NCBI GenBank assembly: GCA_026636295.1
Contig: CP089455.1
Coordinates: forward strand, 656,897 to 720,896
Length of the DNA stretch: 64,000 nt
Direction: 5' to 3'
From: Medakamo hakoo
Taxonomy: Eukaryota; Chlorophyta; Trebouxiophyceae; Coccomyxaceae
In this document: one piece after another, positions 63,854 to 64,000 of the stretch
Layout: each line of letters begins with the position of its first letter
How positions within the stretch are numbered: position 1 is the first letter of the stretch
Notes under the pieces: model-generated
Told to the model about the DNA's origin: nothing
The model's database searches: none
Seen by the model: the letters and a program-made list of their open reading frames with translations, nothing else
Translations under genes and position numbers: made by a program

Positions 63854-64000
63854 GGGTTAGGGTTAGGGTTAGGGTTAGGGTTAGGGTTAGGGTTAGGGTT
63901 AGGGTTAGGGTTAGGGTTAGGGTTAGGGTTAGGGTTAGGGTTAGGGTTAGGGTTAGGGTTAGGGTTAGGGTTAGGGTTAGGGTTAGGGTTAGGGTTAGGG
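63854..64000 (+). repeat. Telomere, (GGGTTA)n
   Basis: 147 bases, about 24.5 perfect hexamers without a single variant, running to the window end. The G-rich strand points 5' to 3' toward the end, as expected for a right chromosome terminus. Confidence 0.98.

Noticed and set aside
63854-64000. Regular short repeat that could be read as a CRISPR-like or satellite array
   Set aside because: There are no spacers; the perfect GGGTTA hexamers at a chromosome end are a telomere.
1-64000. Transposons, rRNA genes, viral insertions or toxin genes
   Set aside because: I found no reverse transcriptase, integrase or transposase motifs, no long terminal or inverted repeats, no rRNA signature and nothing resembling viral structural or toxin proteins.

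Overview
This is a piece of a very GC-rich eukaryotic nuclear chromosome that runs into a chromosome end. Almost every gene has short spliceosomal introns with GTGAGT- or GTGCGT-type donors, C-rich tracts and CAG acceptors, and the exon joins given here keep the reading frame. The last 147 bases are uninterrupted GGGTTA repeats, a right-hand telomere of the TTAGGG type. The gene set points to a photosynthetic, plant-related protist, most likely a green alga: a TPLATE endocytosis adaptor, a plant-like CUL1, a TTM1/2-type kinase-CYTH protein with a tail anchor, a plant-type mitochondrial CoA carrier, an expansin-like protein, and proteins with chloroplast-like leaders. TTAGGG is not the commonest telomere type in green algae, so the assignment is inference. 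Protein names rest on motifs and family knowledge; no search was run.

Layout. 0.1-11.6 kb: cytochrome P450, a chloroplast-leader FAD monooxygenase, an acidic-repeat protein, a secreted phospholipase A2, a MATE transporter and a glycosyltransferase-like protein. 12-27.3 kb: housekeeping block with CUL1, THO2, Maf, the CoA carrier, a PRA1-like protein, phosphopantetheine adenylyltransferase and Mediator MED10. 27.3-31.6 kb: TPLATE. 31.6-35.2 kb: a sparse stretch around an expansin-like gene. 35.2-51 kb: a ViaA-like VWA protein, a polyphosphate kinase 2, a 2130-residue DDT/PHD/bromodomain protein, a CHK/EcKinase-like kinase and the TTM protein. 51-59.7 kb: an uncharacterised membrane-associated protein, a PITH protein, a CW zinc-finger protein, a lumen-targeted Ala/Lys/Pro-rich protein and a possible FIST protein. 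59.8-64 kb: subtelomere with a Myb-like gene, a degenerate-looking stretch, an intron-containing tRNA-Phe, a reading frame cut off by the telomere, and the telomere.

The packing is tight: two start codons 57 bp apart (THO2/Maf), two stop codons 44 bp apart (Maf/CoA carrier), and MED10 and TPLATE separated by 12 bp on the same strand. CoA synthesis and CoA transport genes lie close together, but I see no dedicated pathway cluster. Most of the window looks like ordinary algal euchromatin. The most unusual items are the telomere seated on an open reading frame, the MED10-TPLATE junction, the intron-bearing PPK2, and several conserved-looking proteins of unknown function.
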